In this document: positions 1 through 5,835 of the stretch, one piece after another
Layout: every line of letters begins with the position of its first letter
Position numbering within the stretch: position 1 is the first letter of the stretch
Assembly (NCBI GenBank): GCA_026770585.1
Contig: MU647353.1
Location: forward strand, 75,642-85,809
DNA: 10,168 nt
Reading direction: 5' to 3'
Source: Baffinella frigidus
Lineage: Eukaryota > Cryptophyceae > Cryptomonadales > Baffinellaceae
Notes under the pieces: model-generated
The model's input: only the letters and a program-made list of their open reading frames with translations
The model's database searches: none
What the model was told of the DNA's origin: nothing
Translations under genes and position numbers: made by a program

Positions 1-36
1 GGGGGGGGGGGCATGTCAGCTTCCGGCAGTAATCGT

Positions 37-490
37 AAAGCATGTGTGTAGTGACTAACTACATAATTAGGTCCTTCTAGTAGTAGTGAAAAGTGTGTTA
101 GTAAATGAGTTTCGTAAGTGTGATGCGCACGGCCATCCCCAACGCGGCGCTCCCCACCAAGTCGCAGTTCCCCGCAGACAGAGAGCAGACAGAGAGCAGA
201 CAGAGAGCAGACAGAGAGCAGACAGAGAGGGCGTCTCCAAACGTTACCGCCGCCCGCCGCTGCAGGGGGGTCCAAGTCACTACACAGGTGCGTCACACTA
301 GTCAGAGCAAAGCATGTGTGTAGTACATGTCAGGCGGACGGGACCCTCCTGCCGAGCTCGGCGCTCCCAGTAGAGTCCCAGGGGTGAGGGGTGAGGAGGA
401 GGAGACAGAGGTAATGAAAGCAGTTGTTGCAAACAGAGAGTTGTCCCTGGACGTGACCGCCACCCGCCCCTGCTCCCGGCGGGCAGGCTT
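37..490. repeat. Diverged tandem duplication of a subtelomeric block
   Basis: Two diverged copies lie side by side. An identical 16-bp string, AAAGCATGTGTGTAGT, sits at 37-52 and 309-324. The string CGGCGCTCCC recurs at 145 and 359. ACCGCC(G/A)CCCGCC(G/C)CTGC recurs at 246-263 and 456-473. The offset falls from 272 to about 210 bases, so copy 1 carries extra sequence, including most of an 11-bp minisatellite. I see no convincing protein; the open frames here come from the low-stop GC-rich composition. The block starts after an 11-base G run at 1-11. Confidence 0.6.
175..229. repeat. 11-bp minisatellite, five perfect units
   Basis: The unit CAGACAGAGAG is repeated five times without a mismatch. 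Because 11 is not a multiple of 3, all three frames stay open and read as arginine/glutamate/serine-rich peptide, which explains the overlapping open frames here without any gene. Perfect identity suggests recent expansion. Copy 2 of the surrounding duplication has only a short ACAGAGAG remnant at 433-440. Confidence 0.9.
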
Positions 491-600
491 CAGGGTTAGG
501 GTGTGTGTGTAGGGTTTAGGGTTTAGGGGTTAGGGATTTAGGGTCTAGGGTTTGTGGTTCCCTGAACCCTGAACCCTAGGGGTAAACCCTGAAGCCTGAA
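491..600. repeat. Interstitial telomere-like tract with head-to-head switch
   Basis: Bases 491-553 hold degenerate G-strand repeats (GGGTTAGGG, AGGGTTTAGGG, GGGATTTAGGG). From 560 the repeats are on the C strand (CCCTGAACCCTGAACCCTA, then AAACCCTGAAG). The switch takes place within about seven bases, GTGGTTC. Two arrays converging with their G-rich 3' ends facing each other is the arrangement expected from telomere-telomere fusion or from an inversion of subtelomeric sequence. Confidence 0.75.
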
Positions 601-640
601 GGCTATTGTGGGCGGGTGTCGGGCGGGGGGCAGTGCGCAC

Positions 641-763
641 CTTGAAGCGGACCTTCCACGCCTGAAGCTTCCCAAGTCTCGACTCGAACAGCTCCAGCTG
701 CTTCGACAGCTCCCCTGATACCGCTCGCACTACATCCACCCTGCCATCCCGCACACCCATTCT
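641..763 (-). pseudogene. Fragment of a heptad-rich protein, copy 1
   Basis: The minus strand reads through RMGVRDGRVDVVRA, then VSGELSKQLELFESRLGKLQ, with hydrophobic residues spaced as in an amphipathic or coiled-coil helix. The piece ends in AAG|GTGCGC at 641/640, which could be a splice donor, and within about 40 bases it runs into the telomere-like tract, whose repeat supplies the stop of the open frame (545-547). A closely related peptide lies at 949-1020 and a more distant one at 3360-3480, all on the minus strand. I do not recognise the family. It is probably a relic, not an active exon. Confidence 0.4.
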
Positions 764-1100
764 CACCCCCTTGTATGCATGAATACTCGGAACCCGCGCA
801 ACCGGCACCCAGCCGGGCACGCACGGTGACTATCGGCACCCTGGCGTGCCGCACACCCAACGTGGAAAGCCCCGCGCATGCATGCACACCCTCGGCTGAT
901 GGAGAGGCGAGCGGCGTAGATGGATGCATACCCTCCGTATATCAGAGGCAAGCGCGCCAAAAGCGCCAGGTGCTTCGACACCTCCCCTGACACCTTGCGT
1001 GCGCGCACCACATGCACCCTGCAACCCACCCTCCCTGCACACCCCGGGCATCGACGCCATCGGGGTAAGCATGGACACCCTCCGTGCCCGCACCACCGCC
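743..1100. repeat. Decayed GC-rich repeat built on GCACACCC
   Basis: GCACACCC recurs at about 751, 852 and 886, with variants GCATACCC (about 926) and GCACACCCCGGGCA (about 1036), and with intervening GTATGCATGAATAC- and GCATGCATGC-like stretches. Related sequence lies at 8355-8620 (CCGCACACCCATGAGTACCC, CGCACACCCAGCGACACCC). The two regions look like branches of one degenerate repeat that overlaps the heptad-protein fragments. Most open frames on both strands here come from the GC-rich, stop-poor composition. Confidence 0.45.
949..1020 (-). pseudogene. Fragment of a heptad-rich protein, copy 2
   Basis: The minus strand encodes RVHVVRARKVSGEVSKHLAL followed by LARL. This aligns with the copy at 641-763 (RVDVVRA, VSGELSKQLELF). 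The DNA is also alike: CCAG(C/G)TGCTTCGACA(G/C)CTCCCCTGA appears in both on the plus strand, about 275 bases apart, so this is a tandem duplication. The frame breaks into unrelated sequence on both sides. Function unknown. Confidence 0.4.
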
Positions 1101-1105
1101 AGCCA

Positions 1106-1157
1106 CCACCACGAGAGCCTGGAAGAGGGGGCCACCACGAGAGCCTGAAAGAGGCGG
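1106..1157. repeat. 26-bp tandem duplication
   Basis: CCACCACGAGAGCCTG at 1106-1121 is repeated at 1132-1147. The following bases (GAAGAGGGGG and AAAGAGGCGG) are similar. The period is 26 bp. Confidence 0.75.
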
Positions 1158-1165
1158 TATTGTAA

Positions 1166-1699
1166 ATGTGGGCTAAATTTAGTACCAGTCACGGGCAGGC
1201 TTGGTCACGTAGCTCAAGGAATTCCTTGAGCTACGTGACCAAACGCCCCTACGTGTGTAAAAATTACTACACACTTCTTTTTTTTGCTTCACGTGTAAAG
1301 GAATCTCTGTTTTAAAATAGTCACACTTCTAGCCTCGAGTGGCAGCTGTGGCATCGAGGAGCCATCGAGGAGTACACTGCGAGCCACCATACTTTCCTCA
1401 AGTCACCTGGCTGACCCTTGACAGTAACTTGCCAGGGAGGGTGCTCCCAGAGCACCCAATTGACGTAAGGCTCTGGCTTTGAGAGCAGTTTAACTTGGGT
1501 GAAATGTTCTGGTTGGCAGTGCAGTAGGTTGCCTGCAGCTATGGCGGCTCTTCTCTCCGCACCAGAACGCTAGAGGGGCCTATTTAACACCGTTAGCTTT
1601 TACTAGTAACTTTCGTGAGGTTAGTCACGTACTGGGCAAAATTAGCCTAGTCACGAGGTTGGTTACGTTATCATGGTACAATTTTTTACAGCCCAACAT
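1166..1699. mobile_element. Possible degenerate non-autonomous element with imperfect terminal inverted repeats
   Basis: The left end ATGTGGGCTAAATTTAGTACCA (1166-1187, given here only as a landmark) resembles the reverse complement of 1674-1699, which begins ATGTTGGGCTGTAAA and ends GTACCA. The similarity needs gaps, and I see no clear target-site duplication. The interior is AT-balanced, non-coding, repeats GTCACG-type words, and contains the 42-bp palindrome at 1201-1242. Transposon origin is an inference. Confidence 0.25.
1201..1242. repeat. Perfect 42-bp palindrome centred on GAATTC
   Basis: The left half TTGGTCACGTAGCTCAAGG plus AA is followed at once by its exact reverse complement, with no spacer. 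The flanks (AGGC on the left, ACGCC on the right) are weakly related beyond the perfect core. Such a structure can extrude as a cruciform and is prone to deletion. No known protein-binding site of this form is obvious. Confidence 0.9.
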
Positions 1700-1823
1700 G
1701 TGAATAGGATCCTCCAGCATTCTCCAGTGGCTAGCTCTGCCTCAGTCGGATTGGCTGACTATTCTTAAGTTGACATGCTGGGCGTGCGGTGCAAACCCGT
1801 CAACTTTGGCGCGGAAAAGGGCC
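1243..1823. other. Gene-free stretch with small repeats
   Basis: No supportable coding sequence. Small structures are visible: an imperfect hairpin around TGTGTA/TACACA (1254-1273), an 11-bp tandem CATCGAGGAG(C/T) at 1352-1373, and a hairpin GGGTGCT/AGCACCC (1439-1457, five-base loop). Composition is more AT-rich than the flanking GC-rich islands. Codon-like periodicity is not apparent. Confidence 0.6.
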
Positions 1824-1848
1824 TGGTCTCACCACATTGGTGAGACCA
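1824..1848. repeat. Perfect 11-bp-arm hairpin
   Basis: TGGTCTCACCA (1824-1834) and TGGTGAGACCA (1838-1848) are exact reverse complements with a three-base loop (CAT). No gene lies next to it that would make it a terminator. Confidence 0.8.
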
Positions 1849-1893
1849 AATAGACTGAGACAGAACCGCTGTCGAGCGAAAGAAGCACGTTTT

Positions 1894-1928
1894 AAAAAGC
1901 CAGTTCCGGATTCTAGACCTGGCTTTTT
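1894..1928. repeat. 10-bp-arm hairpin with A/T tails
   Basis: AAAAAGCCAG (1894-1903) pairs with CTGGCTTTTT (1919-1928) across a 15-base loop. TTTTAAAA-type words flank both arms. It looks like a bacterial Rho-independent terminator, but the eukaryotic subtelomeric setting and lack of an adjacent gene argue against that role. Confidence 0.65.
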
Positions 1929-2040
1929 CATTTTAAAAGTCCATTTTCGTAAGGATCCAGGGGACGGTTTTCAAAATCCTTGAAAATTGTGTCACGTCCT
2001 CACTCGGCAGCGGCTAGGCTCTCCCGGCGGCGTCAGTTTC

Positions 2041-2095
2041 TCGGGTTTCTGGTTTCGGGTTCAGGATTGAGGGTTTAGGGTTTAGGAGGATACCT
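2041..2095. repeat. Short G-strand telomere-like tract
   Basis: Degenerate units (TTTCGGGTTCAGG, GAGGGTTTAGGGTTTAGG) end abruptly at about 2087, where the direct-repeat island begins. The orientation is the same as that of the chromosome end. Confidence 0.75.
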
Positions 2096-2096
2096 C

Positions 2097-2258
2097 GACT
2101 TGGACATGGACCGCGTGACCGCCCGTGTCTTCACCCTCTTTCCAGAACCTCTTTCCGGGCAGCATATCCTCCGCCCAAGAGTCCCTGCACCCCTCAACGC
2201 TGGCATGGGGTGGCAGGTTGTGACCTGGACTTGGACATAGACCGCGTGACCGACCGTG
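2097..2258. repeat. Pair of 31-bp direct repeats 131 bp apart
   Basis: The block starting GACTTGGACATGGACCGCGT at 2097-2127 recurs at 2228-2258 with two differences (CATGG/CATAG and CCGCCCG/CCGACCG). The sequence between holds a CTCTTTCC(A/G) repeat. No open frame here is convincing. Confidence 0.8.
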
Positions 2259-2329
2259 CCTCCTCCGCACTCTGCTCGCCCCCCTGCGAAAGGGTGTCGC
2301 CTTCAGGGCCCAGGCTTGCGAAGCCGTTG

Positions 2330-2492
2330 AGGGTCAAGGCCTCGGGCTTGGGGGTGTAGGCTGTGGGGTGTAGCGTTGGGGGTGTAGGGGGTGTGGTTTA
2401 GGGTTGAGGGTTGAGGGTTGAGGGTTTAGGGTTTAGGGTGTAGGGTGTAGGGTGCAGGGTTAAGGGTGTAGGGTTTCGGGATTAGCGTTTGC
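2330..2492. repeat. G-strand telomere-like tract made of variant blocks
   Basis: The tract is built of runs of single variants: GGGGTGTAG-type at about 2350-2395, then GGGTTGA three times (about 2401-2424), GGGTTTA, then GGGTGTA, and finally GGGTTTCGGGATTAG. Same orientation as the chromosome terminus. Clustering of identical variants points to local tandem expansion of variant units. Confidence 0.75.
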
Positions 2493-2735
2493 AGGAGATG
2501 GGGCGCGAATTTTTGGGAGAGGATTCATGGACCAGGCCACGCTATTTGGACCGTGTGTTTTCTATCTTGGGGTGGGTTTTCTCCTATAATAAAGCTATGT
2601 CGAACATACGATAGAAAAATCTGAGAAAATGCACCCTTAAGATGGCATTCAAGGCGGATTGGATTGCGTGGCCTCGGGCACTTGGGGTTGTGTCCACCCC
2701 CTCTCCGGCTAGCGCCGCCCAAGGAGAATCCCTCA
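2493..2735. other. Non-coding island between telomere-like tracts
   Basis: No supportable gene. The open frame on the minus strand (from 2761) begins inside the CCATAAA repeat and has no recognisable domain. The sequence includes an ordinary AT-rich patch near 2580-2640. Confidence 0.5.
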
Positions 2736-2770
2736 ACCATAAACCATAAACCATAAACCATAAACCATAA
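2736..2770. repeat. Five tandem ACCATAA heptamers
   Basis: Five exact 7-bp units of ACCATAA, a one-base variant of the C-strand telomere heptamer ACCCTAA, continue into degenerate AATCCTAAATACTC. The orientation is opposite to the tract at 2330-2492. The same variant recurs in the large array (for example 5929-5962). Confidence 0.85.
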
Positions 2771-3121
2771 ATCCTAAATACTCAACCGAGGATGGCAGAA
2801 CAGGGAGCCTAGAAGGATGGCCGTTGCAAGAGCGAGGCTCATCACGCGTCGATCATCTCATTCCACCAATCCCGGCAGTCCGCATCACCCTACCATATTG
2901 CATGCGATAGCACCCTACGGAATGCCGACTCCCTCTTACAGAGCTCGAGGAACTAGGGACACGACGTCAACGCCGGAATGAGAACGTCCACCCACCAATC
3001 CCGGTAGCGAGAGCACCTGCTCCCCATCCCACGCGTGCGCCCCCTCACCTGGCCACTCTTTCGAGGCAAGGGTCGCACAAGATCTCTGCGTGGGGGGTCA
3101 AGGACGGGGGGGCGCCATGGA
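2771..3121. other. Non-coding island with a spaced direct repeat
   Basis: CCACCAATCCCGG occurs at 2863-2875 and 2992-3004, 129 bases apart, with loosely related flanks (TCATTCCACC and CGTCCACCC). No gene can be supported. A plus-strand open frame from 3035 runs directly into telomere-like DNA and is low complexity. Confidence 0.5.
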
Positions 3122-3235
3122 GGGGGGGGGGCGGAAGGGGGTAGGGTGGAGGGTGTAAGATTCCGGGTGTACGGTTTGACGTACAGGGTGTACGATTTTT
3201 TCAGGGTGTACGATTCGATGGTTGGGGGGCTAGGG
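3122..3235. repeat. Poly-G run and telomere-like GGGTGTACGAT units
   Basis: A 10-base G run (3122-3131) is followed by GTAGGGTGGAGGGTGTAAG and then three units of GGGTGTACG (3164, 3186, 3204) at 18-22 bp spacing. These look like a derived form of the GGGTGTA telomere-like variant. Confidence 0.6.
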
Positions 3236-3309
3236 GGTAGGGGTTACATCAGCAGAAGGGACATCTCCTGCTGCTGCCTCGCCACCCCCCGGAGGCTGAA
3301 GCACCTGGT

Positions 3310-3362
3310 GTAAGGGTGTAAGGTTTAGGGGTGAGGGTGTAGGGTTTAGGGTTCAGGGTGCA
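3310..3362. repeat. G-strand telomere-like tract abutting a truncated gene
   Basis: Units such as AGGGTGTAAGGTTTAGGGGTG, GGGTTTAGGG and TTCAGGG run up to 3360, where gene-like minus-strand sequence begins. On the minus strand this tract supplies the stop codon TAA at 3348-3346 to the gene fragment. Confidence 0.75.
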
Positions 3363-3778
3363 GGGGTACCGTGTCCGCGGCAGCGGTCAACTGGTCCATG
3401 AGAGCCTGAAGCTGCGAAGAGACGTCCCCGAGCCCCGAGCCGCCGCGCAACCGCTCCAGCCGCACCCCGATGCGCGACCGTGCCGCCGCGGCCCCGTGAC
3501 CAGGCCCACTGCCGCTCCCGCCCCAGGGAGGCGCATCTCCTGCACGTTGATCCCGCCTGGACGCCCCCAGCGCCGAAAGCCGCATCCGTGTGCCGCCATC
3601 CGCCCCTACGGACGCGGGGGGTTGAGACGTGAGCAGTGATCCGGCAGGACGCCGGCGGTGATGGGATGGGGCGCTTCAGGGGGGGACCTGGGAGAAGCGA
3701 AGGGTGCAGGGCAGCAGAGGCCGAGGAGCAGCAAGCGGTGGCGAGGAGCAGTGCCGCGCACGCGTGACGAGTGCGCAT
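3346..3778 (-). pseudogene. Truncated gene: secretory leader, candidate intron, heptad domain
   Basis: From ATG at 3778 the minus strand encodes MRTRHACAALLLATACCSSA followed by SAALHP: a basic start, a hydrophobic core and an A-S-A cleavage site near residue 22, a good signal peptide. A candidate GT-AG intron of 82 bp (3687-3606, CAG|GTCCCC to CGTAG|GGG) joins this exon in frame to 3605-3346. The second part is rich in Gly, Ala and Arg, then reads RIGVRLERLRGGSGLGDVSS and QLQALMDQLTAAADTV, related to the fragments at 641-763 and 949-1020. Coding sense stops near 3362, and the telomere-like tract gives PLHPEP and the stop. Without the intron the leader frame runs on to about 3353 in less protein-like sequence. 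The leader could send the product to the secretory pathway or a complex plastid. Intron and function are inferences. Confidence 0.4.
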
Positions 3779-3840
3779 CGCGAACCCTCTGCCGCTGTCT
3801 CCGGTCTCACAGCATCCACAAACGAACGACGAGGCCGAGA

Positions 3841-3907
3841 TTTTGTGATGGTCAAAAGTCAACTTTGTAAAGTGTTTCCCTAAAGTCACTATTGTCAGAT
3901 TTGCCTG
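3841..3907 (+). repeat. Dispersed AGTCAACTTTGTA module, copy 1
   Basis: TTTTGTGATGGTCAAAAGTC followed by AACTTTGTA matches 4755-4783 with about five differences. The fuller block from CAAAAGTCAACTTT through TTGTCAGATTTGCCTG matches 4849-4912. A shorter match (TTTTTACCAGG, TCTGTCC, ATTTTGCCTG) lies at 7606-7665. It marks a short repeat family that also contains the MAFLQ module. Confidence 0.6.
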
Positions 3908-4430
3908 TTGATGAGGGGCCGAAAGGTTCATCGGGTTTTAACGACGCTCCTTGGTGGCTCCCTTATAATATGGGTAGTGGCAGTTACTTGACTTAGACTT
4001 CGACTTGTGATAACCCTGAACGAAGTCTAAGCTCGCCTCATTTCTGCGCCGTGCATTTCACTTTCGAATAAAGTCAATAAGTGTCAATAAGTGGCTGGAT
4101 TCTATGTGAGGACAGAATACAGAATACAGAATGCAAAGTTGCCCTAAAACGTTTTACGGCCACTTTGAGCTCGAATTGTGTGATACATAATGAAACGTTG
4201 CCATTTTAATTGCATTAAAAAACGTACCAAGAAAACATAATGCAATTAACGAAACGTTGCGTTTCAACATGATTCCCGTCTCAATACTGTTTTATGGCTG
4301 AAGCGTTGCGCTTTTCCTGAATATTTGCTCAGATTCGAAGTAACTCAAAGTCAATAAGTGACTTTGCATTACGTATTTCCTCATGAGAAAACAAAAATGG
4401 TCCCTAAAGGAGTCTAAAGGACCTAAAGGA
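3908..4430. other. AT-rich, gene-free stretch with hairpins
   Basis: No gene is visible. Three hairpins stand out. CTTAGACTTCG/CGAAGTCTAAG (3992-4002 and 4021-4031) has perfect 11-bp arms and an 18-base loop. TTAATTGCATTA/TAATGCAATTAA (4206-4217 and 4238-4249) has perfect 12-bp arms. GAAACG-TTG-CGTTTC lies at 4251-4265. Words such as AAACGTTG and GTCAATAAGTG repeat. The stretch ends in CCTAAAGGA units leading into the next module. Confidence 0.65.
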
Positions 4431-4493
4431 TGTGATCCGAAAGGAAGCATGGCTTTTCTGCAGAACCAGTTCCGGTGTCCGCCTATGTTGGGA
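4431..4493 (+). repeat. MAFLQ module, copy A
   Basis: TGTGATCCGAAAGGAAGC precedes an ATG at 4449 that opens MAFLQNQFRCPPMLGARRT and then a stop. Copies lie at 4674-4743 (plus), 7434-7490 (minus) and, decayed, at 7575-7607 (minus). Tandem CCTAAAGGA units flank it on both sides (4403-4430 and 4503-4546). It may be a duplicated 5' exon or a repeat that happens to contain an open frame. Confidence 0.6.
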
Positions 4494-4502
4494 GCTCGAA
4501 GA

Positions 4503-4552
4503 ACCTAAAGGACCTAAAGGACCTAAAAGGACCGGATCTAAAGGACCCTAAA
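4503..4552. repeat. CCTAAAGGA short tandem repeat
   Basis: Units ACCTAAAGG (4503-4511 and 4512-4520), ACCTAAAAGG (4521-4530) and a longer variant ending ATCTAAAGG. The same 9-bp word flanks all copies of the MAFLQ module, so it belongs to that repeat family. Confidence 0.75.
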
Positions 4553-4588
4553 TAATAGTTTGTTGGTCCAGTCGGAAGCCTTTTATGG

Positions 4589-4640
4589 CTAATAGAGTAT
4601 ATGGCCGACAAGGACTAATAGAGTATATGGCCGACAAGGA
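4589..4640. repeat. Perfect 26-bp tandem duplication
   Basis: A 26-bp unit beginning CTAATAGAGTATATGGCCGA occurs at 4589-4614 and again at 4615-4640 without a mismatch. The perfect identity suggests recent slippage or repair synthesis. Confidence 0.9.
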
Positions 4641-4673
4641 CCTAAAGGCGGTCCTCTGCACCTAAGAGCCTGA

Positions 4674-4743
4674 TGTGATCCGAAATAAAGCATGGCCTTT
4701 CTGCAGGATGGGTTCCGGTGTCCGCCTATGACATGTGTTGGGA
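4674..4743 (+). repeat. MAFLQ module, copy B
   Basis: TGTGATCCGAAATAAAGC leads into ATG at 4692 and MAFLQDGFRCPPM. Compared with copy A there is a four-base insertion (ACAT) before GTTGGGA. Unlike copy A, the frame stays open to 5051. Confidence 0.6.
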
Positions 4744-5051
4744 AGATCCCAACATTTTGGGATAATCAGAAGTCAACTTTGTACGGAAGTCTGCGCGCAC
4801 TTCCCGAACACAACCAATTCTTTGAGAGCGGGGGGGGGGCGCCCCATTCAAAAGTCAACTTTTTACCAGGAAGTCTGTCCCAAAAGTCTCCATCGTCAGA
4901 TTTTGCCTTTGTAAAGCGCGACACGGTGGGCATGTGTACCTCTATGGGTCCCAGGGCTCCGCAAAGCCGCCCCATCTTAACGTTCTACGATCGCCGACTT
5001 CGATCCATGTCTGTCTCCGAAATAGAGTATATTAAGGTCTTGCAAGAGTGA
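4692..5051 (+). CDS. Uncertain 119-residue open frame starting in MAFLQ module B
   Basis: It opens with MAFLQDGFRCPPM and ends SEIEYIKVLQE. I recognise no domain, signal or membrane segment. It crosses two copies of the AGTCAACTTT repeat (QKSTLYGS and SKVNFLPGS) and a 10-base G run read as GGG (4830-4839), so much of it is repeat DNA. A plausible start context (AAAGCATGG) and the conserved leader are the only points in favour of translation. Probably not an intact gene. Confidence 0.2.
   Translation: MAFLQDGFRCPPMTCVGKIPTFWDNQKSTLYGSLRALPEHNQFFESGGGAPHSKVNFLPGSLSQKSPSSDFAFVKRDTVGMCTSMGPRAPQSRPILTFYDRRLRSMSVSEIEYIKVLQE
4755..4912 (+). repeat. Dispersed AGTCAACTTT module, copies 2 and 3
   Basis: Copy 2, TTTTGGGATAATCAGAAGTC plus AACTTTGTA (4755-4783), and copy 3, CAAAAGTCAACTTTTTACCA onward to GTCAGATTTTGCC (4849-4912), match 3841-3907. 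Copy 3 is the longer one and shares its TTTACCAGG...TCTGTCC portion with 7606-7665. Confidence 0.55.
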
Positions 5052-5203
5052 AAGAATGAAAATGCATGCTAGTGCCGCCGTGGGAGGCTCTGCTGGGTCC
5101 CTAGGTAGGCCTACCGTTCTTGGCCTACCGTAGCGTTGCCTACCGTAGGGTCCTACAGGGGTCTTCGTAGCCCCAGACGATCTTAATCATCCTGCGAGAC
5201 GCT
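5047..5203. other. Short gene-free spacer with a 14-15-bp triplication
   Basis: GCCTACCGT(T/A) recurs at 5109, 5123 and 5138 within CCCTAGGTAGG...GTAGGGTCC, forming overlapping direct and inverted repeats. No coding sequence is evident. Confidence 0.6.
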
Positions 5204-5576
5204 GGGGGTTGGGGTTTTGAAAAAAATCTATATGAAGGTTGGGAGTTGAAAAAAAGTAGGAGGGTTGGGTTTTGAAAAGGTGTTGGGGGTGCTTTGGTGC
5301 TTTTATTTACACTCACATCGAAGGCCGCAGCCCACCTCACTCCTGAGGAGTTGGGAGTAATCTACGGGTGAGCTCCCGGGTTTTGAAAAGTGTATGGAGG
5401 TTGGGGTTTAAAAGAGTGAAGGAGGTTTGGGGGTTGAAAAAGTGTAGGGGGTTTGGGGTTCGAAAAAGTGTAGGGGATTGGGGGGTTGAAAAGGTATCAG
5501 GGGTTTGGGGTCGGAAAACGTGTATGAAAATTTGGGGGTTGAAACGGTGTTGGGGGTTTGGGGTTTGAAAAAAAGT
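5204..5576. repeat. G-rich minisatellite with 26-bp period
   Basis: The core runs from 5381 to 5576 in about eight units. Each has a G-rich part (GGGGGTTTGGGG-like) and a TTGAAAA part. TTGAAAA-type words fall at 5384, 5409, 5434, 5460, 5486, 5512, 5539 and 5565, a spacing of 25-27. Three more divergent units precede it (5204-5282), separated by about 95 bases of unrelated sequence. Both strands stay largely open because the period is not a multiple of three, giving repeating VWGLKK- and FNPQTP-like peptides that are not evidence of genes. The G runs could form quadruplexes. Confidence 0.85.
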
Positions 5577-5610
5577 GTACATGGGTGGAAATTCTGAATG
5601 AAATTGTCAA

Positions 5611-5705
5611 CTTAGACTATTCAATCACTCACTTAATAAAGTCTAAGCTCACTCACTCACTCAATAAATATACACTCTCAACTCACTCAATCACTTGTTT
5701 CAATC
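5611..5705. repeat. Hairpin plus TCAC/TCAA microsatellite
   Basis: CTTAGACT (5611-5618) pairs with AGTCTAAG (5640-5647). The right arm and its flank (AGTCTAAGCTC) match the hairpin at 3992-4031, so the two are copies of one element. Next come CTCACTCACTCAC and related imperfect repeats to about 5705. Confidence 0.65.
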
Positions 5706-5800
5706 ACCCCCGAGCGGCCCTGCGATTTCAGGGATCTCCGGTCCGATTTGCATTTGAAATTACCACACACTTGGTTTGGAACTTGTTTGGATAGTGACCA

Positions 5801-5834
<34 letters not shown>
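5801..5834. repeat. GCTGTT hexanucleotide microsatellite
   Basis: GCTGCT(GTTGCT)n runs for 34 bases immediately before the large telomere-like array. On the minus strand it reads as alternating Ser-Asn. Confidence 0.85.
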
Positions 5835-5835
5835 T

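Noticed and set aside
175-229. CRISPR-like array of short repeats
   Set aside because: The units are directly adjacent with no unique spacers. The same applies to 8260-8304 and 5381-5576.
86-323. Two overlapping plus-strand frames rich in Arg, Glu and Ser
   Set aside because: They are produced by the 11-bp CAGACAGAGAG repeat, which is open in all frames. No domain and no support from the diverged second copy.
545-570. Telomere healing of a broken gene at 600
   Set aside because: New telomere addition would leave the G-rich strand running away from the gene end. The tracts near 600 and 3360 have the reverse orientation relative to the gene fragments, so fusion or insertion fits better.
1894-1928. 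Bacterial-type terminator (hairpin followed by T-rich DNA)
   Set aside because: The window is a eukaryotic chromosome end and no gene reads into the hairpin. Treated only as an inverted repeat.
3235-3312. Minus-strand peptide RCFSLRGVARQQQEMSLLLM as a C-terminal exon
   Set aside because: Too short, squeezed between two telomere-like tracts, and the plus strand is equally open. No homologue seen in the window.
5337-5582. Open frames on both strands with repeating FNPQTP or VWGLKK peptides
   Set aside because: They are translations of the 26-bp minisatellite. The period is not a multiple of three, and the motif appears in several frames.
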